Shown here: positions 1-9,280 of the stretch, one piece after another
Layout: each line of letters opens with the position of its first letter
How positions within the stretch are numbered: the stretch's first letter is position 1
Assembly: GCA_030838265.1 (NCBI GenBank)
Contig: JAUTXA010000211.1
Coordinates: 1 to 12,636, forward strand
Length of the DNA stretch: 12,636 nt
Reading direction: 5' to 3'
From: Actinomycetota bacterium
GTDB lineage: Bacteria > Actinomycetota > Acidimicrobiia > Acidimicrobiales > BP-101
The notes under the pieces: model-generated
The model's database searches: none
Seen by the model: only the letters and a program-made list of their open reading frames with translations
Told to the model about the DNA's origin: nothing
Made by a program: the position numbers and the translations under genes

Positions 1-627
1 GGCACCGGCGCCGCTCCCGGCACGTCCCCCGTGATCTGCCCGACGTGCGGGGGCCGAGGCGTGACCGACGAGAACCAAGGCCTGTTCTCGTTCAGCCAGC
101 CCTGCCGCGACTGCAGCGGGACGGGCATGAAGATCGAGACTCCGTGCCCGAACTGCCACGGCAGCGGCATCGAACGTCGCCCGCGACAGGTCAAGGTCAG
201 GATCCCGGCGGGGGTCAATGACGGCCAGCGGATAAGGCTCAAGGGACGCGGGGGTGCGGGCCACAATGGCGGCCCACCGGGCGATCTCTACGTCGTGGTG
301 CGGGTCGATTCGCACCAGCTCTTCGGTCGCAGGGGAAGAGATCTGACCCTCAACGTTCCGATCACGTTCGCCGAGGCCGCGCTCGGTGCGACCGTGACGG
401 TCCCCACCCTCGACGGACCGGTGACCGTGCGCATCCCGCCCGGGACAAAGTCCGGAAAGACCTTCCGAGTCCGGGGCCGAGGGGTGCCCGACCGCGACGG
501 GGCCGGCGACCTGCTGGTGACGGTTGACGTCAACGTCCCCGCGACCCTCACCGAAGAGCAGCGCCAGGCCGTCGAGGCGTTGGCTGCCGCGTCAAAGGAA
601 TCTCCGAGAAGCCACCTGGGAGTGTGA
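1..627 (+). CDS. dnaJ: Chaperone protein DnaJ, 3' part (5' end outside window)
   Basis: This is the C-terminal 208 residues of a type I DnaJ (Hsp40). DnaJ delivers unfolded clients to DnaK and stimulates its ATPase in the cytoplasm. The frame is open from base 1, so the J domain and Gly/Phe region lie upstream. The first residues (GTGA) are the tail of the first zinc repeat. Three complete CxxCxGxG repeats follow: CPTCGGRG (residues 13-20 of the fragment), CRDCSGTG (35-42) and CPNCHGSG (49-56). The two client-binding beta domains come next, with the typical VRIPAGVNDGQRIRLKGRG, GDLYVVV and VRIPPGTKSGKTFRVRGRG segments and a final TEEQRQAVEALA dimerisation helix. hspR starts 4 bases after the stop, as in actinobacterial dnaK-grpE-dnaJ-hspR operons. 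HspR autoregulation of this operon is therefore expected, but its promoter is not visible here. Confidence 0.97.
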   Translation, partial: GTGAAPGTSPVICPTCGGRGVTDENQGLFSFSQPCRDCSGTGMKIETPCPNCHGSGIERRPRQVKVRIPAGVNDGQRIRLKGRGGAGHNGGPPGDLYVVVRVDSHQLFGRRGRDLTLNVPITFAEAALGATVTVPTLDGPVTVRIPPGTKSGKTFRVRGRGVPDRDGAGDLLVTVDVNVPATLTEEQRQAVEALAAASKESPRSHLGV

Positions 628-631
628 AGCG

Positions 632-1006
632 ATGGCCGACAGAAAGCCCGACCATGCCCTGTACGTGATCTCCGTGGCCGCCGAGCTGGCCGGAGTGCAT
701 CCCCAGACGCTCCGCATCTACGAGCGGCGGGGCTTGGTTGACCCAGCCCGCACCGGCGGCGGCAGCCGCCGCTACAGCGAGCGCGACATCGAGCAGCTGC
801 GGCGCATCCAAGCGCTCACCAATGCCGGCCTCAACCTCGAAGGCGTGCGACGGGTGCTCGAGCTCGAGCTCGAGAACGAGAGGCTGCGCCAGCAGCTGGC
901 TCAAGCCCGGCTCGACGCCCAAGAGGCGATCGAGAAGACGCACCGGCAGTACCGTCGCGACCTCGTGCCGCTGAAGCAGACGCCCGCGGTCTTCCGACGC
1001 CGGTGA
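632..1006 (+). CDS. hspR: HspR, MerR-family heat-shock repressor
   Basis: A 124-residue MerR-type DNA-binding protein. The winged helix-turn-helix covers about residues 11-50, with VISVAAELAGVHPQTLRIYE, then RRGLVDPARTGGGSRRYS, which is characteristic of HspR. A Leu/Glu-rich coiled coil (about 75-105) should mediate dimerisation. The short basic tail ends in PAVFRRR, like the ALVVWKPRR end of mycobacterial HspR. In Actinobacteria HspR binds HAIR operators and represses dnaK and clpB operons, with DnaK as co-repressor. ATG 632 is chosen because it follows dnaJ by 4 bases, has GGGAG at 618-622 and opens directly into the HspR domain; longer versions would run into dnaJ. The stop overlaps the next gene's GTG by 4 bases. 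A HAIR-like site lies before clpB in this window, which supports the call. Confidence 0.95.
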   Translation: MADRKPDHALYVISVAAELAGVHPQTLRIYERRGLVDPARTGGGSRRYSERDIEQLRRIQALTNAGLNLEGVRRVLELELENERLRQQLAQARLDAQEAIEKTHRQYRRDLVPLKQTPAVFRRR

Positions 1007-2241
1007 CGCCGGCGGCCGGCCGGCGCGACTTCCGCTGGTTCTGGGGGGCCTACAGCATCTCGACGATCGGAGACCAGGTCACCTTCGTCGCTCTCCCTCT
1101 CGCCGCCTTTGCCCGCACCCACGACCCGCTGGTGGTCGGAACGGTCACGAGCATGGAGATCGTCACCTCGGTGCTCCTCGGCCTGGTGGCTGGCGCCCTC
1201 GCCGACCGCTGGGCCCACCGGCGCCTCTTGATCCTCACCGACCTGACGAGAGGTCTGCTCCTCGTCACCCTCGCCGCAGCCGTCGCCGTTCCGCGCTATC
1301 CGGTTGTCGTCCTCTACGTCGTGGCCTTCGGCCTCGGGACGTTCCGCCAGCTCCATGACGCCGCGTCCGGCGCCGCTCTGCCTCGGGTCGTTGATCGCGA
1401 CGAGCTGCTCCGGGCCAATGGACGGCTGAGCGCGTCAGAGTCGGTCGGCAACACGTTGGGGCCGGCCCTCGCCGGGGCTTTGGCGGCCGTGGGCATCGGT
1501 TTCGCCTTCCTCGTCGACGCTGTCACGTTCGTCCTCTCGGCCCTGGGAGTCAGCCGGGTCGGGACACTCGAAGAGGAAGGGGTCGAGGGCCGTCCCGGTC
1601 GGCTGAGCTGGACCGCGTTGCGGGCCGACATCGGGGTCGGTGTCCGGGCCGTCGTCGAGGACGAGTGGATGCCGCGGGCCACGCTGCTCATCGCCGCCCT
1701 CAACATCATGACGGTCGCCGTCGAGGGACAGCTGGTCCCGTACGTGCGTCTGCTGCTCCACCGCGGCCCCGTCGCCGTCGGCGTTCTCTTTGCCGTCAGC
1801 GGCCTGGCCGGCCTGGTGGCGGCCGCTCTCGTCAGCCGTTCCCACGGCGGACTGCGCGGTGACGTCATGATCGGTGGTGTCGTGGTCGTGGCCGCGGGCG
1901 TCGGGGCGGCCGGAGTCAGACCATCGGTGATCACGGCCGCCATCGCACTGGGTTGCGCCGGTGCGGGCGCCATGGTGGCGGGCACCCAGTACTCCGCGCT
2001 CCGCCAGCATCGCTTCCCGATCAGGATGCTCGGCCGGGTGGGGATGGCGACTCGAACCGCCTTGCATGGCGTGCTTCCCATCGCCTTTGTTGTCGGCGGC
2101 CTCGTGGCCAAGACCTACGGACCCGATGTCTTGTTCGTGGGGTCGGCCGCGGTGGGGCTCGCCGGAGCATTGGGCGTGACGGGCGCCGGCTTGTGGCGAC
2201 TGCGGTTGGAGGACGCCCGGGCGTCGTCGTCACTCCGGTGA
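1003..2241 (+). CDS. Major facilitator superfamily transporter (probable drug or small-molecule exporter)
   Basis: A 412-residue integral membrane protein with about 10-12 hydrophobic segments. It resembles the MFS_3 / EntS-like exporter group. FRWFWGAYSISTIGDQVTFVALP opens TM1. A motif-A-like loop, GALADRWAHRRLL (residues 64-76), lies between TM2 and TM3. SASESVGNTLGPALAGAL (about 143-160) resembles motif C of TM5, typical of antiporters. A charged central loop (about 186-225) separates the two halves. The substrate cannot be read from sequence. The GTG start overlaps the hspR stop as GTGA (1003-1006), which suggests translational coupling. I see no clear Shine-Dalgarno of its own. Placement behind hspR implies heat-shock co-transcription; a functional link to chaperones is not established. 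The C-terminus ends in a short Arg/Ser tail. Confidence 0.9.
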   Translation: MTPAAGRRDFRWFWGAYSISTIGDQVTFVALPLAAFARTHDPLVVGTVTSMEIVTSVLLGLVAGALADRWAHRRLLILTDLTRGLLLVTLAAAVAVPRYPVVVLYVVAFGLGTFRQLHDAASGAALPRVVDRDELLRANGRLSASESVGNTLGPALAGALAAVGIGFAFLVDAVTFVLSALGVSRVGTLEEEGVEGRPGRLSWTALRADIGVGVRAVVEDEWMPRATLLIAALNIMTVAVEGQLVPYVRLLLHRGPVAVGVLFAVSGLAGLVAAALVSRSHGGLRGDVMIGGVVVVAAGVGAAGVRPSVITAAIALGCAGAGAMVAGTQYSALRQHRFPIRMLGRVGMATRTALHGVLPIAFVVGGLVAKTYGPDVLFVGSAAVGLAGALGVTGAGLWRLRLEDARASSSLR

Positions 2242-2300
2242 CGACGCTGACCCCGCGGTGGGCATAGTTCCCACTTGGGGCAAGCGGGCCACGGTGACAT

Positions 2301-2323
2301 TTTCTGCACCACACGTGCAGGAA
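2301..2323 (+). repeat. Inverted repeat CTGCAC-N5-GTGCAG upstream of hydrolase
   Basis: Perfect 6-base arms, CTGCAC (2304-2309) and GTGCAG (2315-2320), flank a 5-base CACAC loop. As RNA the stem extends by a U-G wobble and two U-A pairs to 2301 and 2323. It lies just after the candidate -10, about 80 bases before the hydrolase start. It could be an operator for an unknown regulator or a 5'-UTR hairpin. No T-tract follows, so termination is unlikely. Chance occurrence is possible. Confidence 0.4.
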
Positions 2324-2387
2324 GACCGCAACTGGTGACAGAAGTAGTCCCCACCCGTGGTTGGTGCCCCCACCCCCGGAAGGACTC

Positions 2388-2393
2388 AAGGAG
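2388..2393 (+). promoter_or_regulatory. Ribosome binding site AAGGAG fixing the hydrolase start
   Basis: AAGGAG is a near-perfect Shine-Dalgarno. It lies 8 bases before GTG 2402 but only 2 bases before GTG 2396, and it is downstream of GTG 2357. It therefore selects GTG 2402, which also gives a clean signal peptide. Confidence 0.8.
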
Positions 2394-2401
2394 AAGTGCC
2401 T

Positions 2402-3982
2402 GTGCGACGCCGTGCCCTCGGCCTGCTCGTCATCGTCGGCTTGCTGGCCGCCGCGACCATCTTCCGTGCGAGCGCTGACTCGACCTACGCCGTCCAGCGG
2501 GGTGTGGTGACCTCGTTCGACGGCACCCCCATCGTCTACAACTACTTCACGCCCGCGGCGGCCTCGGCGGCCACGCCCGTGCCGCTCATCATGCGCACCC
2601 ACGGCTGGGGCGGTACGGGTGAGACCACGGCCGGCGGGACCCTGGGGAAGCTCCTCGACAACGGCTACGCCGTCGTCACCTGGGACGAGCGGGGTTTCGG
2701 GGCCTCCGGCGGCGAGGCCAACGTCGATGACATCAACCTCGAGGGCCGGGACGCGGCCGCCCTTCTCGACGTGATCGCGGCACGACCCGAGATCCTCAAG
2801 GAGTCGGGCGACCCCGTTGTCGGGATGACGGGTGGCAGCTACGCCGGCGGCATCCAGCTCGCCCTGGCCTCGATCGACTCTCGAATCGATGCCATCGCCC
2901 CTGAGATCACGTGGAACGACCTGAACCGCTCGCTCTGGCAGGGCGATGTCATCAAGCTCGGGTGGGGCGAGCTGCTCTACGGCGCCGGGCTGGCGACGGC
3001 CGCCACCGGCGGGTTCGACCCCCGCAGCAACACGGCTGGGATCCAGACCGGGGCCTACGCCCCCTTCATCCACGAGGCCGAGGTCAAGGGCGCCAGTCTT
3101 GGCTACCCCGATCAGGCGACCAAGGACGCGTTCGGCCAGAAGGGTTTGGCGACCTACGGCAACGCCACGCGGACGGTGCGCGTGCCGACCCTGCTCATGC
3201 AGGGCAAGACCGACACCCTCTTCGACCTGAACGAGGCCTACGCAAACTTCAAGACCGTTGTGGCCAACGGGGCGCCGGCCAAGCTGATCGCCTTCTGTGG
3301 TGGTCATGCCGGTTGCCCGTCCTACAACAACGACGGCCCCCTCGCCCGCGCCCACCAGGACGATGCCATTCTCGCCTGGTTCGCCAAGTATCTGAAGGGC
3401 GACACGAGCGTCTCGACCGGCGCTGCCGTCGAGTGGTCGCTGGGCAACGGCACCTGGCAGTCAGGTCCGGGGTTCCCGACCGCGGCTGATCCGCAGGGCG
3501 CAACCATCGCCGAGGCCCAAGGCAGCGGCTCGGTCGTGAACCCCGGTGCGCTGAACCAGGGCGAGAACCAGGGCACCGCGATCGCCATCGCCGACAGCTC
3601 GACGAGCGGCCAGCCCGACACCCTGACCATCCCCGTGGCCACCGCCGGCACCGACGAGCAGGTCGTCGGCATCGGCCAGGTCACCGGCTCGATCACCGGC
3701 GTCGGCTCCGGAACCAACCTCATCTTCAAGCTCGTCGACCGGGAGAGCCACCGGGCCATCAACGGCCAGGCCGCCACCCTCCGCGTGGACGGCCCCTTCA
3801 CTCCCGACATCACCCGGGCCTTCTCCGTCGACCTGGTCGGCGTGGCCGAGCTTTTGCCTGCCGGTCACCACCTCGACCTCGAGGTTTCGACGACAGGGCT
3901 GCCCCACGCCACCTATCGCGGCGCCGGGGTCTTCACCGTCGCCGTCGACCGGGTTGCCGTGCCGGTGCTGCCACTCGGCTGA
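2402..3982 (+). CDS. Secreted CocE / S15 (X-Pro dipeptidyl-peptidase-like) serine hydrolase
   Basis: A 526-residue exported alpha/beta hydrolase. MRRRALGLLVIVGLLAAA starts a signal peptide with a likely cut after ASA (residue about 25). The catalytic domain shows RTHGWGGTGE (oxyanion region, about 65-74), WDERGFGASGG (94-104), the nucleophile elbow GGSYAG (Ser146), Asp271 in QGKTDTLFD and His302 in CGGHAGCP as the apparent triad. The GxSYxG elbow and the beta-sandwich-like C-terminal part (about 345-526, matching an X-Pro dipeptidyl-peptidase C-terminal domain) place it with the CocE/S15 acyl-esterase and peptidase group. Whether it cleaves esters or Xaa-Pro peptides cannot be decided from sequence. 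It is secreted to the cell surface or medium. A strong terminator follows at 4002-4048, so it is probably a single-gene transcript. The start rests on AAGGAG at 2388-2393. Confidence 0.88.
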   Translation: MRRRALGLLVIVGLLAAATIFRASADSTYAVQRGVVTSFDGTPIVYNYFTPAAASAATPVPLIMRTHGWGGTGETTAGGTLGKLLDNGYAVVTWDERGFGASGGEANVDDINLEGRDAAALLDVIAARPEILKESGDPVVGMTGGSYAGGIQLALASIDSRIDAIAPEITWNDLNRSLWQGDVIKLGWGELLYGAGLATAATGGFDPRSNTAGIQTGAYAPFIHEAEVKGASLGYPDQATKDAFGQKGLATYGNATRTVRVPTLLMQGKTDTLFDLNEAYANFKTVVANGAPAKLIAFCGGHAGCPSYNNDGPLARAHQDDAILAWFAKYLKGDTSVSTGAAVEWSLGNGTWQSGPGFPTAADPQGATIAEAQGSGSVVNPGALNQGENQGTAIAIADSSTSGQPDTLTIPVATAGTDEQVVGIGQVTGSITGVGSGTNLIFKLVDRESHRAINGQAATLRVDGPFTPDITRAFSVDLVGVAELLPAGHHLDLEVSTTGLPHATYRGAGVFTVAVDRVAVPVLPLG

Positions 3983-4001
3983 CCGTTCCAACACGGAGTC
4001 G

Positions 4002-4048
4002 ACAGGCCCGCGCCCCGACCCCGGTCGGTGGCGCGGGTCTGTTGCTTT
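4002..4048 (+). terminator. Rho-independent terminator after the secreted hydrolase
   Basis: A long GC-rich hairpin. The 13-base outer stem pairs 4002-4014 (ACAGGCCCGCGCC) with 4030-4042 (GGCGCGGGTCTGT), with one G-U wobble. An inner CCGAC/GTCGG stem and a CCCG loop sit inside, with a single bulged T at 4029. TGCTTT follows, a short imperfect T-tract. It begins about 20 bases after the hydrolase stop and insulates clpB from read-through. Confidence 0.85.
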
Positions 4049-4086
4049 CACGGCCTGATTTGGGAAGAGTACGTACATCCTGGCGG

Positions 4087-4114
4087 TTGAACTTGATGCT
4101 GTCATTGTCAAGTT
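4087..4114 (+). promoter_or_regulatory. HAIR-like HspR operator overlapping the clpB promoter region
   Basis: A perfect inverted repeat, AACTTGA (4090-4096) and TCAAGTT (4108-4114), is separated by 11 bases. The established HAIR consensus is CTTGAGT-N7-ACTCAAG, that is CTTGA-N11-TCAAG. This site keeps both pentamer cores and the exact spacing and differs only in the inner dinucleotides (TG and TG instead of GT and AC). TTGAAC at 4087-4092 could be a -35 element, with a poor -10 around 4109-4115. If so, bound HspR would cover the promoter. The site ends 19 bases before the clpB start. HspR repression of clpB is known in Streptomyces and mycobacteria. Confidence 0.85.
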
Positions 4115-4133
4115 TCATCGAAGAGAGGTGCAC

Positions 4134-6614
<2,481 letters not shown>

Positions 6615-6622
6615 GCCAGCCT

Positions 6623-6628
6623 TATGCT
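6623..6628 (+). promoter_or_regulatory. Candidate -10 element (TATGCT) for a leaderless transcript
   Basis: TATGCT fits the actinobacterial TANNNT pattern. It ends 6 bases before ATG 6635, so transcription would begin at or near the A of the start codon. No Shine-Dalgarno is visible before this ATG, which fits leaderless translation. No convincing -35 is seen. The element sits in the 20-base gap after clpB, so read-through from clpB is an alternative. Confidence 0.4.
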
Positions 6629-6634
6629 TCGGCC

Positions 6635-7876
6635 ATGACGCTGGGGGAATCCGGTACGCGGGTTCCCGTGCGCATCCTGGCGTTGGCCGTGGCCGTCCTG
6701 CTGATCGCCGGGCTGGTGGGCGCGGCAGTCATCGCTCGGGACCGCCCGGCTGCCCGGGTGACGGCGACCAAGCCTCGCTCCGCCGCTTCGTCGACGACAT
6801 CGACCACCACCGCCCCTCCCTCGCCCGCCGCCCAGGCCCGTCTCGACGCCCTGGTGACCGAGCTCGAGGGCTTCGTCGAGCGCACGCGCGGCCTGACGTT
6901 CACCAGCCGGGTGAAGGTCACCTTGCTCGACGATGCCGCCTTCCGCCGCCAGCTCATGGGTGGAGAGCAGACCGACAAGACGGCGGTCGACAAAGCGGCC
7001 AAGGTGCTGCGCGCCCTGGGTCTCATCGGCCAGGACGTCGACCTGGCCAAGGCCGAGACCGACCTGCTGGGCGGGTCGGTGGCGGGCTACTACGACCGCA
7101 AGGCCAAAGAGCTGTTCGTCCGCGGCGCCGACCCGACCCCGTATGTGCGCGAGATCCTCGTCCACGAGCTGACGCACGCCCTGCAGCACCAGCACTTCAA
7201 CATCGACCGGTCTGACCTGGCCGAGGGCAACGACGAGAAGGCTCAGAGCTTCACGGCCGTCATCGAGGGCGACGCCGTGCGCGTGCAGCGTCTCTATCGC
7301 AGCCAGCTCTCGGCCGCCGACCGTCGTCGCGCCGACGGCGAGGAGAACAAGCTCGGCGGCGGCGTCCCGAAGACGGTGCCATCGGCGCTGATCGAGCTGT
7401 TGCAGTTCCCCTACATCGTCGGTCCCGCCTTCATCCAGGCGATCATGGCCAAGGGAGGCCAGGCCGCCCTCGACGCTGCCTTCACCACACCTCCCACCAC
7501 CTCCGAGCAGCTCATCGCTCCCGCCAAGTACTCGGCAGGCGAGGGCGAGGCGGTCGTGCCCGAGCCGTCCGCGGGGGGCACGGTCATCGACCGCGGCGAC
7601 CTCGGTGAGCTCGGGCTGCTGCTGGTGCTCGAGAAGGACGTGGCCCAGGGCGACGCCATCCGGGCCGGCGCGGGCTGGGGCGGGGACAAGTACGTCGCCT
7701 GGGACCAAGGCGCGCAGACCTGCGTGCGGGACCGCATGGTGATGGACACGCCGAAGGATCGCTCCGAGGCCATCGAGGCCCTGCGTCGGTGGGCATCGAA
7801 GCACGCAGGGGTGAAGATCGACACCTCGCCGACCGGCGGCCCCACCGGCGCCTTCGAGTTCACATCCTGCGGCTAG
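6635..7876 (+). CDS. Membrane-anchored or secreted HExxH zinc-metalloprotease-like protein
   Basis: A 413-residue protein that I cannot assign to a named family. One N-terminal hydrophobic segment (residues about 13-33, ILALAVAVLLIAGLVGAAVI) is either a membrane anchor or an uncleaved signal. A Ser/Thr/Pro/Ala-rich linker (about 48-66) follows, then an extracytoplasmic domain. Inside it, VHELTHALQHQHF contains HExxH (His177, Glu178, His181). EGDA (Glu211), 29 residues later, could supply the third zinc ligand, as in gluzincins. PPTTSEQLIAPAKY (286-299) resembles the short P-x-STEQ-hP-Y motif I recall from other HExxH lipoprotein-like proteins. There are only two Cys in the extracytoplasmic domain (363 and 412), which could form a disulphide. 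It lies 20 bases after clpB and 118 bases before purA; neither neighbour explains its role. Proteolytic activity is inferred from the motif only. Confidence 0.75.
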   Translation: MTLGESGTRVPVRILALAVAVLLIAGLVGAAVIARDRPAARVTATKPRSAASSTTSTTTAPPSPAAQARLDALVTELEGFVERTRGLTFTSRVKVTLLDDAAFRRQLMGGEQTDKTAVDKAAKVLRALGLIGQDVDLAKAETDLLGGSVAGYYDRKAKELFVRGADPTPYVREILVHELTHALQHQHFNIDRSDLAEGNDEKAQSFTAVIEGDAVRVQRLYRSQLSAADRRRADGEENKLGGGVPKTVPSALIELLQFPYIVGPAFIQAIMAKGGQAALDAAFTTPPTTSEQLIAPAKYSAGEGEAVVPEPSAGGTVIDRGDLGELGLLLVLEKDVAQGDAIRAGAGWGGDKYVAWDQGAQTCVRDRMVMDTPKDRSEAIEALRRWASKHAGVKIDTSPTGGPTGAFEFTSCG

Positions 7877-7994
7877 GGGTCCTCAGCGGGTTGGGCGCGG
7901 CAGCCGAACCACCGAGATCGGAGGGGGGCGTGGCGGCCGACTAACCTCCTCCTAACGTCGGGACTCCACCGGGGAGCCCAGGCGGGAGAGCCAC
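7877..7994 (+). promoter_or_regulatory. purA upstream region
   Basis: A 118-base gap before the purine cluster that probably carries its promoter. TAACCT (7942-7947) and TAACGT (about 7951-7956) each fit a TANNNT -10 pattern, but neither has a good -35 at 16-18 bases. GGGAG around 7984-7988 is the purA ribosome binding site. I see no riboswitch-like structure and no clear PurR-type palindrome. Confidence 0.35.
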
Positions 7995-9275
7995 GTGCCG
8001 GCCACAGTCGTCGTCGGAACCCAGTGGGGCGACGAGGGAAAAGGAAAGCTCACCGACCTCATCGCCAAAGAGATGGCGATGGTGGTGCGCTACCAGGGTG
8101 GCCACAACGCCGGGCACACCCTCGTCGTCGACGGTGAGACGTTTGCCCTGCAGCTCATCCCCAGCGGCGTGCTCTACGGGCACATCACCCCGGTCATCGG
8201 CAACGGAGTCGTGGTCGACCCCGGTGTGCTGCTGGCCGAGATCGACAAGCTCGAGGCCAAAGGGGTCGACTGCGGCCGGCTCAAGGTGAGCGGCAACGCC
8301 CATCTGATCATGCCGTACCACGGCGAGCTCGACCGGGCGACCGAGCGGCGACTCGGCAAGAACAAGCTCGGCACGACCAAGGGCGGCATCGGCCCCGCCT
8401 ATGCCGACAAGGCCTCACGCGTCGGCCTGCGAGTCCAGGACCTGCTCGACCCAAAGATCTTCCGTCAGAAGCTCGAGGTCGTGGTCAAGGAGAAGAACGC
8501 CCTGCTGGCCAAGGTCTACAACCGCCTCCCGCTCTCGGCCGACGACATCGCCGATCGCTACCTGGGCGAGTACGCCCCACGCATCGAGCCGCTGATCGCC
8601 GACACGGTCTCGCTGGTACACGAGGCCCTCGACGCTGGTCAGCACGTCCTGTTGGAGGGCGCCCAAGCCACCTTCCTCGATCTCGATCACGGCACCTATC
8701 CCTTCGTCACCTCGTCCAACCCGGTAGCAGGGGGAGCGTGCGTCGGCGCTGGCATCGGGCCCCGGCACATCGATCGAGTGGTGGGCATCGCCAAGGCCTA
8801 CGTCACCCGTGTGGGCTCGGGACCGTTCCCCACCGAGCTGTTCGGGTCGGTCGCCGACGATCTGATCGAGCGGGGTCACGAGTACGGGACCAACACCGGC
8901 CGACGCCGCCGGGTCGGCTGGTTCGACGCGGTGATGATGCGCCAAGCGGTCCGGCTGAACTCGCTGTCAGAGATCGCCCTCACCAAGCTCGACCTCCTCG
9001 ACCCCTTCGAGACGGTCAAGGTCTGCGTGGCCTACGAGGTCAACGGCGAGCGCCACGAGCACCTGCCCTATCACCAGTCCGACCTCCACAGAGCGGTGCC
9101 GATCTACGAAGAGCTCCCCGGTTGGGGCGCCGACCTCTCGGCCGCCACCCATCTCGCCGACCTGCCGGCCGCGGCCCAGGACTACGTGGCCTTCCTCGCC
9201 GAGCAGGCCGGCGTGCCGATCCGTTTGGTCGGGGTCGGGCCCGGCCGCGAACAGTTCGTCCACTTCGCGGCGTGA
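7995..9275 (+). CDS. purA: Adenylosuccinate synthetase
   Basis: A 426-residue PurA, the usual length. It catalyses IMP + Asp + GTP to adenylosuccinate, the first AMP-specific step, in the cytoplasm. Diagnostic motifs are all present: QWGDEGKGK (10-18, catalytic Asp13), GGHNAGHT (35-42, catalytic His41), GTTKGGIGPAYADKASR (126-142), EGAQATFLDLDHGTYPFVTS, KAYVTRVGSGPFPTE, and the Arg-rich GTNTGRRRRVGW that binds Asp and IMP. TKLD supplies the guanine-binding part, and the C-terminus has VGVGPGREQ. The GAQAT variant of GAQGT is normal for Actinobacteria. GTG 7995 is the only start that keeps VVVGTQWGDEGKGK at the N-terminus, and GGGAG lies about 6 bases upstream. purD begins 5 bases after the stop, so the two genes are co-transcribed. 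Confidence 0.98.
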   Translation: MPATVVVGTQWGDEGKGKLTDLIAKEMAMVVRYQGGHNAGHTLVVDGETFALQLIPSGVLYGHITPVIGNGVVVDPGVLLAEIDKLEAKGVDCGRLKVSGNAHLIMPYHGELDRATERRLGKNKLGTTKGGIGPAYADKASRVGLRVQDLLDPKIFRQKLEVVVKEKNALLAKVYNRLPLSADDIADRYLGEYAPRIEPLIADTVSLVHEALDAGQHVLLEGAQATFLDLDHGTYPFVTSSNPVAGGACVGAGIGPRHIDRVVGIAKAYVTRVGSGPFPTELFGSVADDLIERGHEYGTNTGRRRRVGWFDAVMMRQAVRLNSLSEIALTKLDLLDPFETVKVCVAYEVNGERHEHLPYHQSDLHRAVPIYEELPGWGADLSAATHLADLPAAAQDYVAFLAEQAGVPIRLVGVGPGREQFVHFAA

Positions 9276-9280
9276 GTCAG

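Larger units (their letters stand above)
2242..2401 (+). promoter_or_regulatory. Intergenic leader of the secreted hydrolase, weak promoter candidate
   Basis: This 160-base gap separates the MFS gene from the hydrolase and probably holds a new promoter. The best + strand match I can find is TTGGGG (2275-2280), 17 bases, then CATTTT (2298-2303), which is poor at the -10. A small palindrome, GTGGG-N7-CCCAC, lies around 2257-2273 near the end of the MFS transcript. It has no T-tract, so I do not call it a terminator. A better inverted repeat at 2301-2323 is listed separately. Confidence 0.3.

Noticed and set aside
2257..2273. GTGGG-N7-CCCAC as a terminator for the hspR-MFS operon
   Set aside because: The stem is only five bases and is not followed by a T-tract.
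2384..2390. ACTCAAG, a perfect HAIR half-site before the hydrolase
   Set aside because: The partner CTTGAGT is absent at the required spacing (2370-2376 is C-rich), and the bases are part of the Shine-Dalgarno region. Probably coincidence.
2021..3355. A 444-codon minus-strand open frame spanning the MFS end and the hydrolase
   Set aside because: It crosses two well-supported + strand genes and an intergenic gap, and its Gly/Arg/Val-rich product has no family features.
8738..9280. Long upstream extension of the purD frame into purA
   Set aside because: The extra 181 codons overlap purA and encode an Arg/Pro/Gly-rich shadow sequence. The canonical PurD N-terminus begins at ATG 9281.
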